A stretch of 64,000 nucleotides of DNA, taken from positions 957,501-1,021,500 of the forward strand of contig NZ_CP162414.1 of the NCBI RefSeq assembly GCF_040932005.1. Reading direction: 5' to 3'. Shown piece by piece: positions 8,538 to 17,130 of the stretch. Position 1 is the stretch's first letter. Each line of letters begins with the position of its first letter. The notes under the pieces are model-generated. The model was given only the letters and a program-made list of their open reading frames with translations. It searched no databases and was not told the DNA's origin. The stretch is from Aestuariibius sp. HNIBRBA575 (GTDB taxonomy: Bacteria > Pseudomonadota > Alphaproteobacteria > Rhodobacterales > Rhodobacteraceae). Position numbers and translations under genes: made by a program.

Positions 8538-9934
8538 AGCAACACCATCGCGGCCAGTCCCAGAAAGGCAAAGAAACCAACGACATCCGTGACCGTTGTC
8601 ACAAACGCACCTGATGCCAGCGCCGGGTCGATTTTCAATTTTTCAAGCGCCACCGGGATGATTGTCCCGGCTAGGCCAGCAATCACCAGATTAACGACCA
8701 TGGCGACGCCAATGACCACCCCCAGCATGGGCGCGCCAAACCAGATCATGCCAACAATGCCCATCACAATCGCAAAGATCAGCCCGTTGACCAGCCCGAC
8801 CATCACTTCGCGGCGGATCACGCGCCAGACGTTGGATCCGGTCAAATCCTTCGTGGCGATGGCGCGCACGGCCACGGTCAGGGATTGGGTGCCCGCATTG
8901 CCGCCCATGGACGCCACAATCGGCATCAATACCGCCAAGGCCACAAACCCGGCAATCACCGCTTCGAATTGGGCAATCACCAATGAAGCAAGGATCGCGG
9001 TGACCAAATTGACCGCCAACCAAGGAAAGCGCCGCCCGACTGTGTCCCAGACCCGATCTGACAGCGACCCGTCGCCAACACCGGCAAGCCGCAGAATGTC
9101 TTCTTCGTGTTCTTCGTCCAGAACCACCATCGCATCATCGATGGTAATCACACCCACCAGCCGGTCATTTTCATCCACAACCGGGGCGGAAATCAGGTGG
9201 TATTGATTGAACGCATAGGCCACTTCGCCTTCGTCCTGATCCACGGGAATGGTTTGAAAAACCTCTTCTTTGATATCCGTCAGCTTGACGTCTCGATGGG
9301 ACCCCAGCAACCGACCCAGGGTGACATTGCCAATGGGCTTCATCCGGGGATCAACCAGAATGACGTGGTAAAATTGTTCGGGCAATTCGTCGGTTTGTTC
9401 GCGCAGAAAATCAATGGTTTCGCCGACGCTCCAGTGATCTGGCGCGCGCACGACCTCCACTTGCATCAAGCGTCCGGCGGATTCCTCGGGATAGGCCAGG
9501 GATTTTTCAACCGCGACCCGGTCCAACGGTTCCAGATGTTCCAGCACCGCCTCTTGCTGGGTTTCGTCCAGATCTTCGAGCAGATCAACGACGTCATCGC
9601 TTTCCAGATCACGGACCGCTTCGGCCAGTTGATCGGGGTTCAGCGCATCCAGAACTTCTTCGCGCAGGGATTCATCCAGCTCTGACAGAACGTCCCCTTC
9701 CAGGGTGCTCTTCATCAGGCCAAGCAGGTCGGCGCGGTGTTTTTCGTCGGTTTGTTCTATGACATCGGCGATGTCGGCCGCGTGCAGCGGTTCAAACAGT
9801 GCGGCCAATGCCAGCGAATCACGATCTTTGACGGCTGATTTAACCTCATCCATCAAATCGCGGCTTAGGGCATATGAAACATCGTCTGTTTCTTCATAAT
9901 CGGGTGGGGGATTTTCCGCGAAATTGTCCGCCAT
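8534..9934 (-). CDS. mgtE: Magnesium transporter MgtE
   Basis: 466 residues from the ATG at 9934, which has AGGGGG a few bases ahead. Domain order is as in the family: acidic helical MgtE_N domain (about 40-150, with ALFEPLHAADIADVIEQ), two CBS domains (about 150-280), and a five-helix transmembrane channel domain. That channel domain contains the conserved PIVASMGGNAGTQSLTV near residue 345. It is a Mg2+-gated inner membrane Mg2+ channel; the cytosolic domains close it when Mg2+ is plentiful. The reading frame stays open far upstream, but that part is antisense to guaD and lacks family similarity, so it is excluded. Confidence 0.93.
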   Translation of the reverse strand: MADNFAENPPPDYEETDDVSYALSRDLMDEVKSAVKDRDSLALAALFEPLHAADIADVIEQTDEKHRADLLGLMKSTLEGDVLSELDESLREEVLDALNPDQLAEAVRDLESDDVVDLLEDLDETQQEAVLEHLEPLDRVAVEKSLAYPEESAGRLMQVEVVRAPDHWSVGETIDFLREQTDELPEQFYHVILVDPRMKPIGNVTLGRLLGSHRDVKLTDIKEEVFQTIPVDQDEGEVAYAFNQYHLISAPVVDENDRLVGVITIDDAMVVLDEEHEEDILRLAGVGDGSLSDRVWDTVGRRFPWLAVNLVTAILASLVIAQFEAVIAGFVALAVLMPIVASMGGNAGTQSLTVAVRAIATKDLTGSNVWRVIRREVMVGLVNGLIFAIVMGIVGMIWFGAPMLGVVIGVAMVVNLVIAGLAGTIIPVALEKLKIDPALASGAFVTTVTDVVGFFAFLGLAAMVLL

Positions 9935-10057
9935 GTGATCGCCCCCTATCTGCCTATCGCGTTGCGGCGCAGCATAGAGGATTGCAACGCTACGGCAAGC
10001 GTTGAGCCCCCCCCGGCGACGATTTACGCCCCAGTTTAAACCCCCTAAGATGGCTGG

Positions 10058-11359
10058 ATGAATGAACATCTGATCCTTGGCCAGACCTTGCGGTTTTCTG
10101 GCGACCCGTTTGACGCTCCGTTTGAAACCGTGACCCATATTTCCACATCTGGCGCGGTGTTGGTGCGCGATGGGCGCATTGCGGAAATGGGCGAGGCACA
10201 AACCCTGCGCCAGAAATATCCGCAAATCCCGGTGACGGATTATGGGTCCGACCTGATCACCGCCGGGTTTGTGGATGCCCACATGCATTATCCCCAAACG
10301 GCGATGATTGCGTCCTGGGGCAAACGGCTGATTGATTGGCTGAACACCTATACATTCCCAGAAGAGAAGCGTTTTGCTGATCCCGATTACGCCGCTGACA
10401 TCGCCGGGCGGACGCTGGATCTGGCGCTGGCCCATGGGACAACGACGCTGACGTCGTTTTGCACGATCCATCCGCAATCGGTGGATGCGTTGTTTCACGC
10501 GGCGGACATGCGCGGCATGGCGGTGGTTGCGGGCAAAACCTGTATGGATCGCAACGCGCCAGACGGTCTGCGCGATGATGCGAAATCGGCCTATGATGAC
10601 AGCAAAACGTTGATAGATCGCTGGCATGGGACGGGCCGTGCGACCTATGCGATCACGCCGCGGTTTTCGCCCACATCCACGCCGGATCAACTGCGCGCAT
10701 TGGGGGATTTGTGGGCCGAACATCCCGATTGTCTGATGCAAACCCATCTCAGCGAACAGGTCGATGAAATTGACTGGGTGCGCGGGCTATATCCAGATGC
10801 GCGTGATTATCTGGACACTTACGAAGCCTTTGGTTTGCTTGGACAAAAGGGGCTTTATGGGCATGCGATCCATCTGGAGGCGCGTGAATTGGACCGCCTG
10901 TCTGAACTGGGCGCTGGCGTGGTGCATTGCCCCACATCCAACACGTTCATTGGGTCGGGGCTGTTTGATATGGCCGGCCTAAAGGCACGCCAAATCCCGG
11001 TTGGTTTGGCCACGGATACGGGCGGCGGATCCAGTTTTTCGATGCTGCGCACCATGGCTGCGGCCTATGAAATCGCGCAATTGCGTCACGTGCCCCTGCA
11101 TCCAGCGCAATTGATGTGGCTCGCTACCGAAGGATCGGCACAGACATTGCACAAAGCGGGCGAAATCGGGTCACTGAATGTAGGGGCGATGGCGGATATC
11201 ACCGTGTTGAACCTGCAATCCACACCCGCGATCGCCCAACGCAGCACCCGTACCACTGATCTATGGGAGGCATTGTTCCCAACCATTATGATGGGGGATG
11301 ACCGGGCCATTCGCGATGTCTGGATCGCCGGAAACCGGCATCAGCCGCGGTCGGCTTAA
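10058..11359 (+). CDS. guaD: Guanine deaminase
   Basis: A 433-residue amidohydrolase. Metal ligands are seen as HMH at 75-77. Others are in HLSEQVDEIDWV and GLYGHAIHLEARELD, with a late Asp in GLATDTGGGSSFSM. The MHYPQTAMIASWGKRLIDWLN region is specific to guanine deaminases, which turn guanine into xanthine in the purine catabolic path. The gene diverges from mgtE and its stop directly abuts the stop of the CAP lipoprotein. Together with the 8-oxoguanine-deaminase-type gene at 11849 it suggests a local purine-base scavenging cluster. Confidence 0.93.
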   Translation: MNEHLILGQTLRFSGDPFDAPFETVTHISTSGAVLVRDGRIAEMGEAQTLRQKYPQIPVTDYGSDLITAGFVDAHMHYPQTAMIASWGKRLIDWLNTYTFPEEKRFADPDYAADIAGRTLDLALAHGTTTLTSFCTIHPQSVDALFHAADMRGMAVVAGKTCMDRNAPDGLRDDAKSAYDDSKTLIDRWHGTGRATYAITPRFSPTSTPDQLRALGDLWAEHPDCLMQTHLSEQVDEIDWVRGLYPDARDYLDTYEAFGLLGQKGLYGHAIHLEARELDRLSELGAGVVHCPTSNTFIGSGLFDMAGLKARQIPVGLATDTGGGSSFSMLRTMAAAYEIAQLRHVPLHPAQLMWLATEGSAQTLHKAGEIGSLNVGAMADITVLNLQSTPAIAQRSTRTTDLWEALFPTIMMGDDRAIRDVWIAGNRHQPRSA

Positions 11360-11830
11360 TCAGCAGCCATTGGCAAAAACCATCACACGGTAGGACCCGC
11401 TGACGCCATATCCATATTGCGTGACATTGCGGTTCAGGAGGTTGCGCTGATGGCCGGGGCTGTTGGTCCAGGCCTGCATGGCCTGCGCATCAGAACTGTA
11501 ACCGCCGGATATGTTTTCGGCGCCATGTCCACCAAAACAATAGCCCGTATCCCGAATACGGCGGCTAAAATTCGACCCACCAGCACCGGTATGAGACAAC
11601 GTATCGGTCTGCGCCATATAGGCCGCGTGACCGGCCGCTGCACGATCCAATGCTGCATTGCGCGTCAATGCCCCCAGCCCATTGGACGCACGATAGGCAT
11701 TCAGGCTCTGCCCAATCGAGGACGTATCCGGAATGGCGGCGTTTGACGCACTGGATGATCCGGTTTGCGATGTGGTCACACAGGCGGTTAGGGCGGCGCA
11801 GGTCAGAATGGCGGCAAGTGCGGCTTTCAT
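11360..11830 (-). CDS. CAP/SCP-domain lipoprotein
   Basis: 156 residues. The signal peptide MKAALAAILTCAALTAC ends in a lipobox (LTAC) with Cys17 as the lipidation site. A Ser/Thr-rich linker follows, then a bacterial CAP domain: LNAYRASNGLGALTRNAALDRAA, HAAYMAQTDTLSHTG, a GAENISGGY segment, and the closing WTNSPGHQRNLL. Function of bacterial CAP proteins is mostly unknown. It is probably cotranscribed with the deaminase upstream (18 nt apart), though no functional link is evident. Confidence 0.88.
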   Translation of the reverse strand: MKAALAAILTCAALTACVTTSQTGSSSASNAAIPDTSSIGQSLNAYRASNGLGALTRNAALDRAAAGHAAYMAQTDTLSHTGAGGSNFSRRIRDTGYCFGGHGAENISGGYSSDAQAMQAWTNSPGHQRNLLNRNVTQYGYGVSGSYRVMVFANGC

Positions 11831-11848
11831 TGGGGGATCTCCGTTTGG

Positions 11849-13186
11849 CTAGTCCACCAAAGCATGGGCCAGTGTGTTGGTGCGGTCAATGATCGCGTGT
11901 TCTGACGCTGTTTTTAGCACGCCGTCGCGCACGATCTGGCGTCCCTCGACCAACAAATCCCGCACTTTTCGCGGGCCGGATAACAGCATGGCCGCTTTGT
12001 CCCATGATCCGGCGGCTTCAATCCCGGTGGTGTCCCAGATGGCAATATCGGCGCGTTTTCCCACCATCAATCGGCCGCAATCCGGGCGGTTCAACACGTC
12101 AGCCCCCCCGCGCGTGGCGATTTCCAGCGCTTCGCGGGATGACATGCTGTCGGCCCCGCCTGCGACGCGCTGCAACAGCATGGTTTGGCGGGCTTCATCC
12201 ATCAAATTGGCCATGTCATTGCTGGCCGATCCATCCACGCCCAACCCCACATTCACACCGGCATCCCGCATGGCGCGCACCGGTGCAATGCCGGACCCAA
12301 GCCGGCAATTGGAACAGGGACAATGGGCAACACCAGTGCCTGTTTTGGCAAATAGATCAATCTCTTGCCCGTCTAACTTCACGCAGTGCGCATGCCAGAC
12401 ATCATCCCCGACCCAGCCCAAATCTTGGGCATATTGGCCTGGACGACAGCCGAATTTTGCCAACGAATAGGCAATGTCTTCGTCGTTTTCAGCCAAATGC
12501 GTGTGCAGCATCACGCCTTTGTCGCGCGCCAATAGCGCTGCATCCCGCATCAGATCGCGGCTGACGGAAAATGGCGAACAGGGGGCCAGACCAACCCGGC
12601 ACATGGACCCTTCGGATGGGTCATGGAACTGATCCACGACGCGGATACTGTCGTTTAGGATGTCACACTCTGCCTCGACCAACGCATCCGGTGGCAGGCC
12701 ACCATCGCTGACCCCAATCGACATCGCCCCGCGGGTTGGATGGAACCGCAACCCGATATCGGCGGCGGCGGCGATTGTGTCATCCAGCCGCGATCCGTTG
12801 GGATAGAGATACAGATGATCAGATGTCAGCGAACAGCCCGACAGGGCCAATTCGGCCAGCCCCAATTGGGCGGACACATACATTTCCTCAGGCCCAAAGC
12901 GCGACCAAATCGGATACAGCGCCTGCAGCCAGCCAAATAACAGCGCATTTTGCCCACCGGGCACGGCACGGGTCAGGGATTGGTATAAATGATGATGCGT
13001 GTTGACCAAACCGGGCGTCACTACACAGCCGCGCGCATGGATGATTTCCGCATCCGGGGCATGTAAATTAGGGCCAATTGCCTTGATCACACCGCCTGAT
13101 ACATGAATGTCGGCATCCGTCAATTCGCGCCGCGTGTCATCCATGGTCAAAATGGTCTGCGCGCCCTGAATAAGCCAGTCCGTCAT
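11849..13186 (-). CDS. 8-oxoguanine deaminase-type amidohydrolase (TRZ/ATZ family)
   Basis: 445 residues from the ATG at 13186, which follows a strong GGAAGGAGG. Metal ligands: the HHH cluster at 64-66 (NTHHHLYQSLTRA), THLAE, AHCVKL and GLGVDGSASND. The ALYPIW and APCSPFSVS segments agree, from memory, with characterised 8-oxoguanine deaminases of Pseudomonas rather than triazine hydrolases. The predicted reaction is 8-oxoguanine to urate, a salvage or detoxification step that meets purine catabolism beside guanine deaminase. A longer start at 13252 has no better support. Confidence 0.8.
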   Translation of the reverse strand: MTDWLIQGAQTILTMDDTRRELTDADIHVSGGVIKAIGPNLHAPDAEIIHARGCVVTPGLVNTHHHLYQSLTRAVPGGQNALLFGWLQALYPIWSRFGPEEMYVSAQLGLAELALSGCSLTSDHLYLYPNGSRLDDTIAAAADIGLRFHPTRGAMSIGVSDGGLPPDALVEAECDILNDSIRVVDQFHDPSEGSMCRVGLAPCSPFSVSRDLMRDAALLARDKGVMLHTHLAENDEDIAYSLAKFGCRPGQYAQDLGWVGDDVWHAHCVKLDGQEIDLFAKTGTGVAHCPCSNCRLGSGIAPVRAMRDAGVNVGLGVDGSASNDMANLMDEARQTMLLQRVAGGADSMSSREALEIATRGGADVLNRPDCGRLMVGKRADIAIWDTTGIEAAGSWDKAAMLLSGPRKVRDLLVEGRQIVRDGVLKTASEHAIIDRTNTLAHALVD

Positions 13187-13326
13187 CGACGTCCTCCTTC
13201 CCTTTCGGTGAACAATGGACGCCGCCAGAAAGGGAAAGGACGCGAGCGCCATCCTAGGCTAACGCACCGCACGCATGGGTCAAGGCAGAACCGCTTGCAG
13301 GGACCCCGGCCGATGCAGTATTAAAC

Positions 13327-13358
13327 CCCGAACTCAAATTCGCCCGAACTCAAATTCG
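13327..13358 (+). repeat. Perfect 16-bp tandem repeat before yebC
   Basis: CCCGAACTCAAATTCG occurs twice back to back (13327-13342 and 13343-13358). It ends immediately before the GTAGGAGC ribosome-binding site of yebC. Each unit has CGAA...TTCG ends that could pair. It may be a slippage product or a regulatory element in the 5' leader. Confidence 0.9.
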
Positions 13359-13370
13359 TAGGAGCATCCC

Positions 13371-14111
13371 ATGGCAGGCCATAGTAAATGGGCAAACATT
13401 CAGCACCGCAAAGGCCGTCAGGACAAATTGCGGTCCAAGCTGTTTTCGAAACTGTCCAAAGAAATCACCGTGGCCGCCAAAATGGGCGACCCGGATCCGG
13501 AAAATAACCCGCGTTTGCGCATGGCTGTCAAAGAAGCCAAATCCAATTCTGTCCCCAAGGACGTGATCGACCGCGCGATTAAAAAATCTGCCGCCGGAGA
13601 AGGCGACGATTACGAAGAAATCCGCTATGAAGGTTATGGCCCCAACGGCGTGGCGGTGATCGTCGAAGCGATGACCGACAACCGCAACCGCACTGCGTCC
13701 ACTGTGCGGTCCACGTTTACCAAAAACGGTGGCAATCTGGGGGAAACCGGGTCGGTTGGGTTCATGTTCAACCGCACGGGTCAGATCACCTATCCGGCGG
13801 ATGTGGGCGACGATGACACGGTCATGATGGCCGCATTAGAAGCGGGTGCCGACGACGTCGAAAGCAGCGAAGAAGGCCATGTGATTTTCTGCGAAGGCAC
13901 TGAATTACATGCAGTTTCCACCGCGCTTGAGGCGGAGCTGGGCGAATCTGAATCAACCAAGCTGATCTGGAAGCCAAACATCACAACCGAAATGGACCTG
14001 ACAGGCATGGAAAAGCTGATGAAGCTGATCGATGCGCTGGAAGACGACGATGACGTGCAGACCGTGACCACGAATTTTGAAGCCTCAGACGAAGTTTTGT
14101 CGCAGCTTTGA
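13371..14111 (+). CDS. yebC: YebC/PmpR-family protein (translation/regulatory factor)
   Basis: 246 residues, full family length. The start [18 protein letters not shown] and the block [19 protein letters not shown] are diagnostic. [19 protein letters not shown] and [11 protein letters not shown] follow in the usual order. Members were named as DNA-binding regulators, and more recently have been implicated in helping ribosomes through proline-rich or otherwise stalled stretches; either role is from family knowledge. An AGGAGC site lies 8 nt before the ATG. A strong terminator follows the stop. Confidence 0.95.
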   Translation: MAGHSKWANIQHRKGRQDKLRSKLFSKLSKEITVAAKMGDPDPENNPRLRMAVKEAKSNSVPKDVIDRAIKKSAAGEGDDYEEIRYEGYGPNGVAVIVEAMTDNRNRTASTVRSTFTKNGGNLGETGSVGFMFNRTGQITYPADVGDDDTVMMAALEAGADDVESSEEGHVIFCEGTELHAVSTALEAELGESESTKLIWKPNITTEMDLTGMEKLMKLIDALEDDDDVQTVTTNFEASDEVLSQL

Positions 14112-14128
14112 TTCGATCCGGATGAATT

Positions 14129-14167
14129 AAAACGCCCTCGCATCCGCGGGGGCGTTTTGCGTTTTTG
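14129..14167 (+). terminator. Rho-independent terminator after yebC
   Basis: AAAACGCCC (14129-14137) and GGGCGTTTT (14150-14158) form the outer stem around a CG-rich inner part. A T-rich tail follows (GCGTTTTT). Confidence 0.8.
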
Positions 14168-14333
14168 GGGGCAGTGAACAGGGCACCTTTGAGGGTACGT
14201 TTGTCAGGCACTTTGGCCACAGAAATCTGCAAATCTGACCTGAACCAAGGTCAGCGGGACGGAGCAGCACTTTTCCACCGACGCGGATAATGACCGCTTT
14301 TAGAAAGTCACCTGAAGTTGTATTGCTCTTCAA

Positions 14334-14987
14334 ATGGCAAACCGTGATGATTTTAGAGCACCCGTAGTAAGAACAATTGCGCAACGTGCAGGATTTCGTT
14401 GTTCAAATCAAACTTGTTTGCGTCCAACCATCGGACCGGACGGTGCCAACGAGACCGCTAGCATTGGTGTTGCAGCGCACATTACTGCCGCTGCCGAGGG
14501 CGGGCCGAGGTATGATCCTACTTTGACCCCCGAGGAACGATCCGCTGCCGGAAATGGAATTTGGCTCTGTCAAACCTGCAGCAGGCTGGTGGACGTTGAT
14601 GTCCCCAGTCATTCCATTGATCATCTTAGGGAGTGGAAAACCCTCGCTGAGATGCGGGCATATCTGGGTATTCGCGGCTTTGCGATTGTAGTGTCTAGGA
14701 GTTTTCAAAGTCTTGAAAACAAGATGCCGGACCTCGTGGCGGAAATGCGGGACGATATGAAAACGGAACCATTTGTCCGAGAGTTCATAGTTTTCTCGAG
14801 AAAATGGTCCTACACTGGCGACCCAGAGAAACCAGTTTTCTCCTACTTCTTTGAAGACCACGACAACTTGAAGCCGAAGCTGAAAGTTATGCAAAATTAT
14901 GGTGCGATTATTGAAACGACGCACAACAATACTGACCGCTTTGAGTTTACAGAAGATTTTTCTGAATACCTTCAGTTGCCCGTTTAA
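14334..14987 (+). CDS. HNH-like zinc-binding nuclease-fold protein with unknown C-terminal domain
   Basis: 217 residues, not assigned to a named family. The N-terminal 110 residues look like an HNH module: CSNQTC (Cys23, Cys28), AAHITAAAEGGPRYD with His49, GNGIWLCQTC with Asn74, Cys79 and Cys82, then DHLREWKTLAE. The third classical HNH histidine is not obvious. The C-terminal half (about 125-217) begins MPDLVAEMRDDM, ends in FEFTEDFSEYLQL, and looks like a small alpha/beta or winged-helix fold. Base and codon use are visibly more AT-rich than in the neighbours. It stands alone between the yebC terminator and the Tad locus. From memory, similar HNH halves occur beside varied effector domains in defence loci; that role is inference. 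Confidence 0.65.
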   Translation: MANRDDFRAPVVRTIAQRAGFRCSNQTCLRPTIGPDGANETASIGVAAHITAAAEGGPRYDPTLTPEERSAAGNGIWLCQTCSRLVDVDVPSHSIDHLREWKTLAEMRAYLGIRGFAIVVSRSFQSLENKMPDLVAEMRDDMKTEPFVREFIVFSRKWSYTGDPEKPVFSYFFEDHDNLKPKLKVMQNYGAIIETTHNNTDRFEFTEDFSEYLQLPV

Positions 14988-15101
14988 CCCCCTCACTCAA
15001 GGTTTGGATTTGAGCCGAGTTGTCTGTGCGCGATGTCGTGTTCCCTTAAAGTGAACTTTAGCTACACGCAAAAAACCAATCTTTCTGACCAGTCATCCGG
15101 A

Positions 15102-15629
15102 TCAGAGCAGGGCGCCGCGGGCTAGTTGGATCAGGTAGATCGACAGTGCACCGGCGAGGGGTAATCCCATGGGGAAGCGTTTGCCAGCGACCCAGCTTTC
15201 CCATGTGGGGACCAGGTTTTTGATGGCAGTGGCGCGGGCGGTGCGGTGCACAACCAACCCGGCAATAAACGCGCCCGCCAGCAGTAGAAACACAAATTGC
15301 AGATCGGATTTGGCGATAAAAGGCGAGGCGGCGGCGATGAATTTGGCATCCCCAGCCCCCATAATCCCGCCCGCGTTCAAAAACATCCCGATGATCAGCA
15401 CAATCGGCAGATGCCCCAATTGCCACAGATAGGTTTCCCAAGACATCACAAACGGACCGATCAGGATGAACACCATCGCCATGGATTGCACATTCCAATC
15501 GCGAATCTTCATGTATTTCATGTCGCTATAGGCCGTGTGCAGGCAAAGCGGCAGGATGAAGGGCAAAAACCAAAGCGCCGCAAGCGGCGGCATTGGTTCT
15601 GCCAACGGGGCGAAAAACTGCGCCATCAT
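15102..15629 (-). CDS. cpaA: Prepilin peptidase CpaA/TadV (A24 family)
   Basis: A 175-residue polytopic membrane protein with the two catalytic aspartates of aspartic prepilin peptidases: Asp36 in YSDMKYMKI and Asp94 in the GAGDAK motif (GxGD type). It lacks the N-methyltransferase domain of PilD, as expected for the Tad branch. It should cleave Flp prepilins after the glycine of their leader at the inner membrane. It is the last gene of the minus-strand tad run; the ATG two codons in (15626) is an equal start candidate. Confidence 0.9.
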   Translation of the reverse strand: MMAQFFAPLAEPMPPLAALWFLPFILPLCLHTAYSDMKYMKIRDWNVQSMAMVFILIGPFVMSWETYLWQLGHLPIVLIIGMFLNAGGIMGAGDAKFIAAASPFIAKSDLQFVFLLLAGAFIAGLVVHRTARATAIKNLVPTWESWVAGKRFPMGLPLAGALSIYLIQLARGALL

Positions 15630-15660
15630 GTCAGATCAGACCTGTCTGCGGGGACCATGT

Positions 15661-16518
15661 TTAGTTGGTCACGTTGTCTTCTAGGGCGCGCAAGGACCGC
15701 ACGGCGGCCTCAAAATGCTGAGGATGTGTGTCGATGGCTTCGCGCAACAGACCTTTGCCGGTGGACACATCGCCATGACGCACGGCGGCCAAGGCCAGAG
15801 TGTGTAGCAATTGCGCGCGTTCGGTCTGGGTCATGGGAATGACGGGCAGATCATAGTTGCGCTGGGCACCACGGGCCAAAACAAGGTTGTTTTTCGCGGT
15901 AAACAGCTGTGGATCATGACGAATGGCATCCACAAACAGACGTTCCGCGGCGGTATAATCGCCCCGTGTCAGATTGGAAAAACCCCAATTGTTCAGAACG
16001 CCTGCTGGTTTGGTGGTCAGGCCAATGGCGGTTTCATAGAAACTGTCGGCGCGGTCCCAATCTTCGTTGCTGTCGGCGACCATTGCCTCTAGGCGATAAC
16101 GCTTAAACGTTTCGTGGGTCGGGGGAATGGTGTTCAGCACGCCTTCGGCGTCTTCCCATTGATTGGCGCGGATCATGGCATCGGCCAGATCAACACGGTC
16201 ATCATTGTTGGCTTCTTCGTGATCCACCACGGCCTGCCATGCAGCCACCGCATCAGGGCCCCGGCTTGCGCGCACCATGGACGACGCCAAGCCACGCATC
16301 AAATCAATCCGTCCCGGTTCATTGTTGCTGGCACGGGTGAAATAGGTGACGGCTTCGTTGGGATCCGCAACCGTGAGCATCACGTCATTGAGGTTGCTTT
16401 CATCAACAACGTTCACGTCCTGAAGGGCGCGGTTAACTTGGGCTTCGCCGGATTGATCACAGGCGGACAGGGCAATTACCCCGGCAACGCCGATGGAAAT
16501 AAGAAGGGGGTGGCGCAT
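15661..16518 (-). CDS. Tetratricopeptide-repeat lipoprotein of the Tad locus (TadD-like)
   Basis: 285 residues. The signal peptide has a lipobox (LSAC, Cys20). It then carries TPR-like helices (DPNEAVTYFTRASNNEP, GVLNNWGFSNLTRGDYTAAERLFVDAI and others). It directly follows tadD with 29 nt between and is a second, longer TPR lipoprotein. It probably acts in the periplasm or at the outer membrane as a pilotin or assembly factor for the Tad secretin. The repeat signature does not say more. Confidence 0.78.
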   Translation of the reverse strand: MRHPLLISIGVAGVIALSACDQSGEAQVNRALQDVNVVDESNLNDVMLTVADPNEAVTYFTRASNNEPGRIDLMRGLASSMVRASRGPDAVAAWQAVVDHEEANNDDRVDLADAMIRANQWEDAEGVLNTIPPTHETFKRYRLEAMVADSNEDWDRADSFYETAIGLTTKPAGVLNNWGFSNLTRGDYTAAERLFVDAIRHDPQLFTAKNNLVLARGAQRNYDLPVIPMTQTERAQLLHTLALAAVRHGDVSTGKGLLREAIDTHPQHFEAAVRSLRALEDNVTN

Positions 16519-16547
16519 GTTTTGCGTCCTTTACTGCTCTTGCCTCA

Positions 16548-17102
16548 CTACGGCACGGTCTGAAGCAGGAAATCCCCCGCACCACGTTGTACCAATCGGA
16601 ACTCTTCGTTCTCATTGGTTTCACCGTAGTTAGGATCATCGTATTTTGCGAGTGCCAAGCGCAGATTGTCGCGAATCTGGTCGCTTTGACCGCTATCCGT
16701 TGCAAAGGCGCGACGGAAAACCTCGACCGCTTCGCCAATTTTGCCGCGTTCCATCAGGATCACGCCCAAATTGTTCCATGCGGGCGCAAAGGCTGGGTCG
16801 GCTTCAACGGCGCGGCGCATCAGGGCTTCGGCTTGGCCCAAACGGCCCAATCGCAGGTTGGCCGATCCCAGTGCGGACAGCGTATCGACGTTCAATCCCT
16901 GTTGGGCGGCGGCGCGGGTATACGCTTCTAGGGCGAGTTCATATTCGCCGTTGGCCATCATGCGGTGGCCGATTTCCAGCCCGTCCATTTCCATCAGGCC
17001 CGACACGCCCGGCGCAAAGGTTCCGTCCCCACGATTAAGGCCGTCCTGCGCGCAAGCGGCAAGAACGGCCAAAGTCAGTGTCATTCCGATTAGTCGCATC
17101 AT
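16548..17102 (-). CDS. tadD: TadD: tetratricopeptide-repeat lipoprotein, Tad pilus assembly
   Basis: 184 residues from the ATG at 17102 (a second ATG follows directly at 17099). The lipoprotein signal is MMRLIGMTLTLAVLAAC (Cys17). Three TPR units follow, including the textbook AFAPAWNNLGVILMERGKIGEAVEVF. TadD family proteins help the outer membrane secretin assemble. The longer frame up to 17168 would run through tadC's end and lose the signal peptide. It lies 28 nt behind tadC. Confidence 0.85.
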   Translation of the reverse strand: MMRLIGMTLTLAVLAACAQDGLNRGDGTFAPGVSGLMEMDGLEIGHRMMANGEYELALEAYTRAAAQQGLNVDTLSALGSANLRLGRLGQAEALMRRAVEADPAFAPAWNNLGVILMERGKIGEAVEVFRRAFATDSGQSDQIRDNLRLALAKYDDPNYGETNENEEFRLVQRGAGDFLLQTVP

Positions 17103-17130
17103 TCGCCCATAGCTGAGGGCAAAATGCCCC

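Noticed and set aside
7941..9206. Long plus-strand open frame (421 residues) opposite the cyclo-ligase and mgtE genes
   Set aside because: It is antisense to two well-supported genes, has no domain, and its Thr/Ala-rich composition is that expected of the reverse strand of GC-rich coding sequence.
9935..10747. Upstream extension of the mgtE frame by about 270 residues
   Set aside because: It is antisense to guanine deaminase, full of Arg/Gly/His, and MgtE proteins start near MADNF, where a good ribosome-binding site lies.
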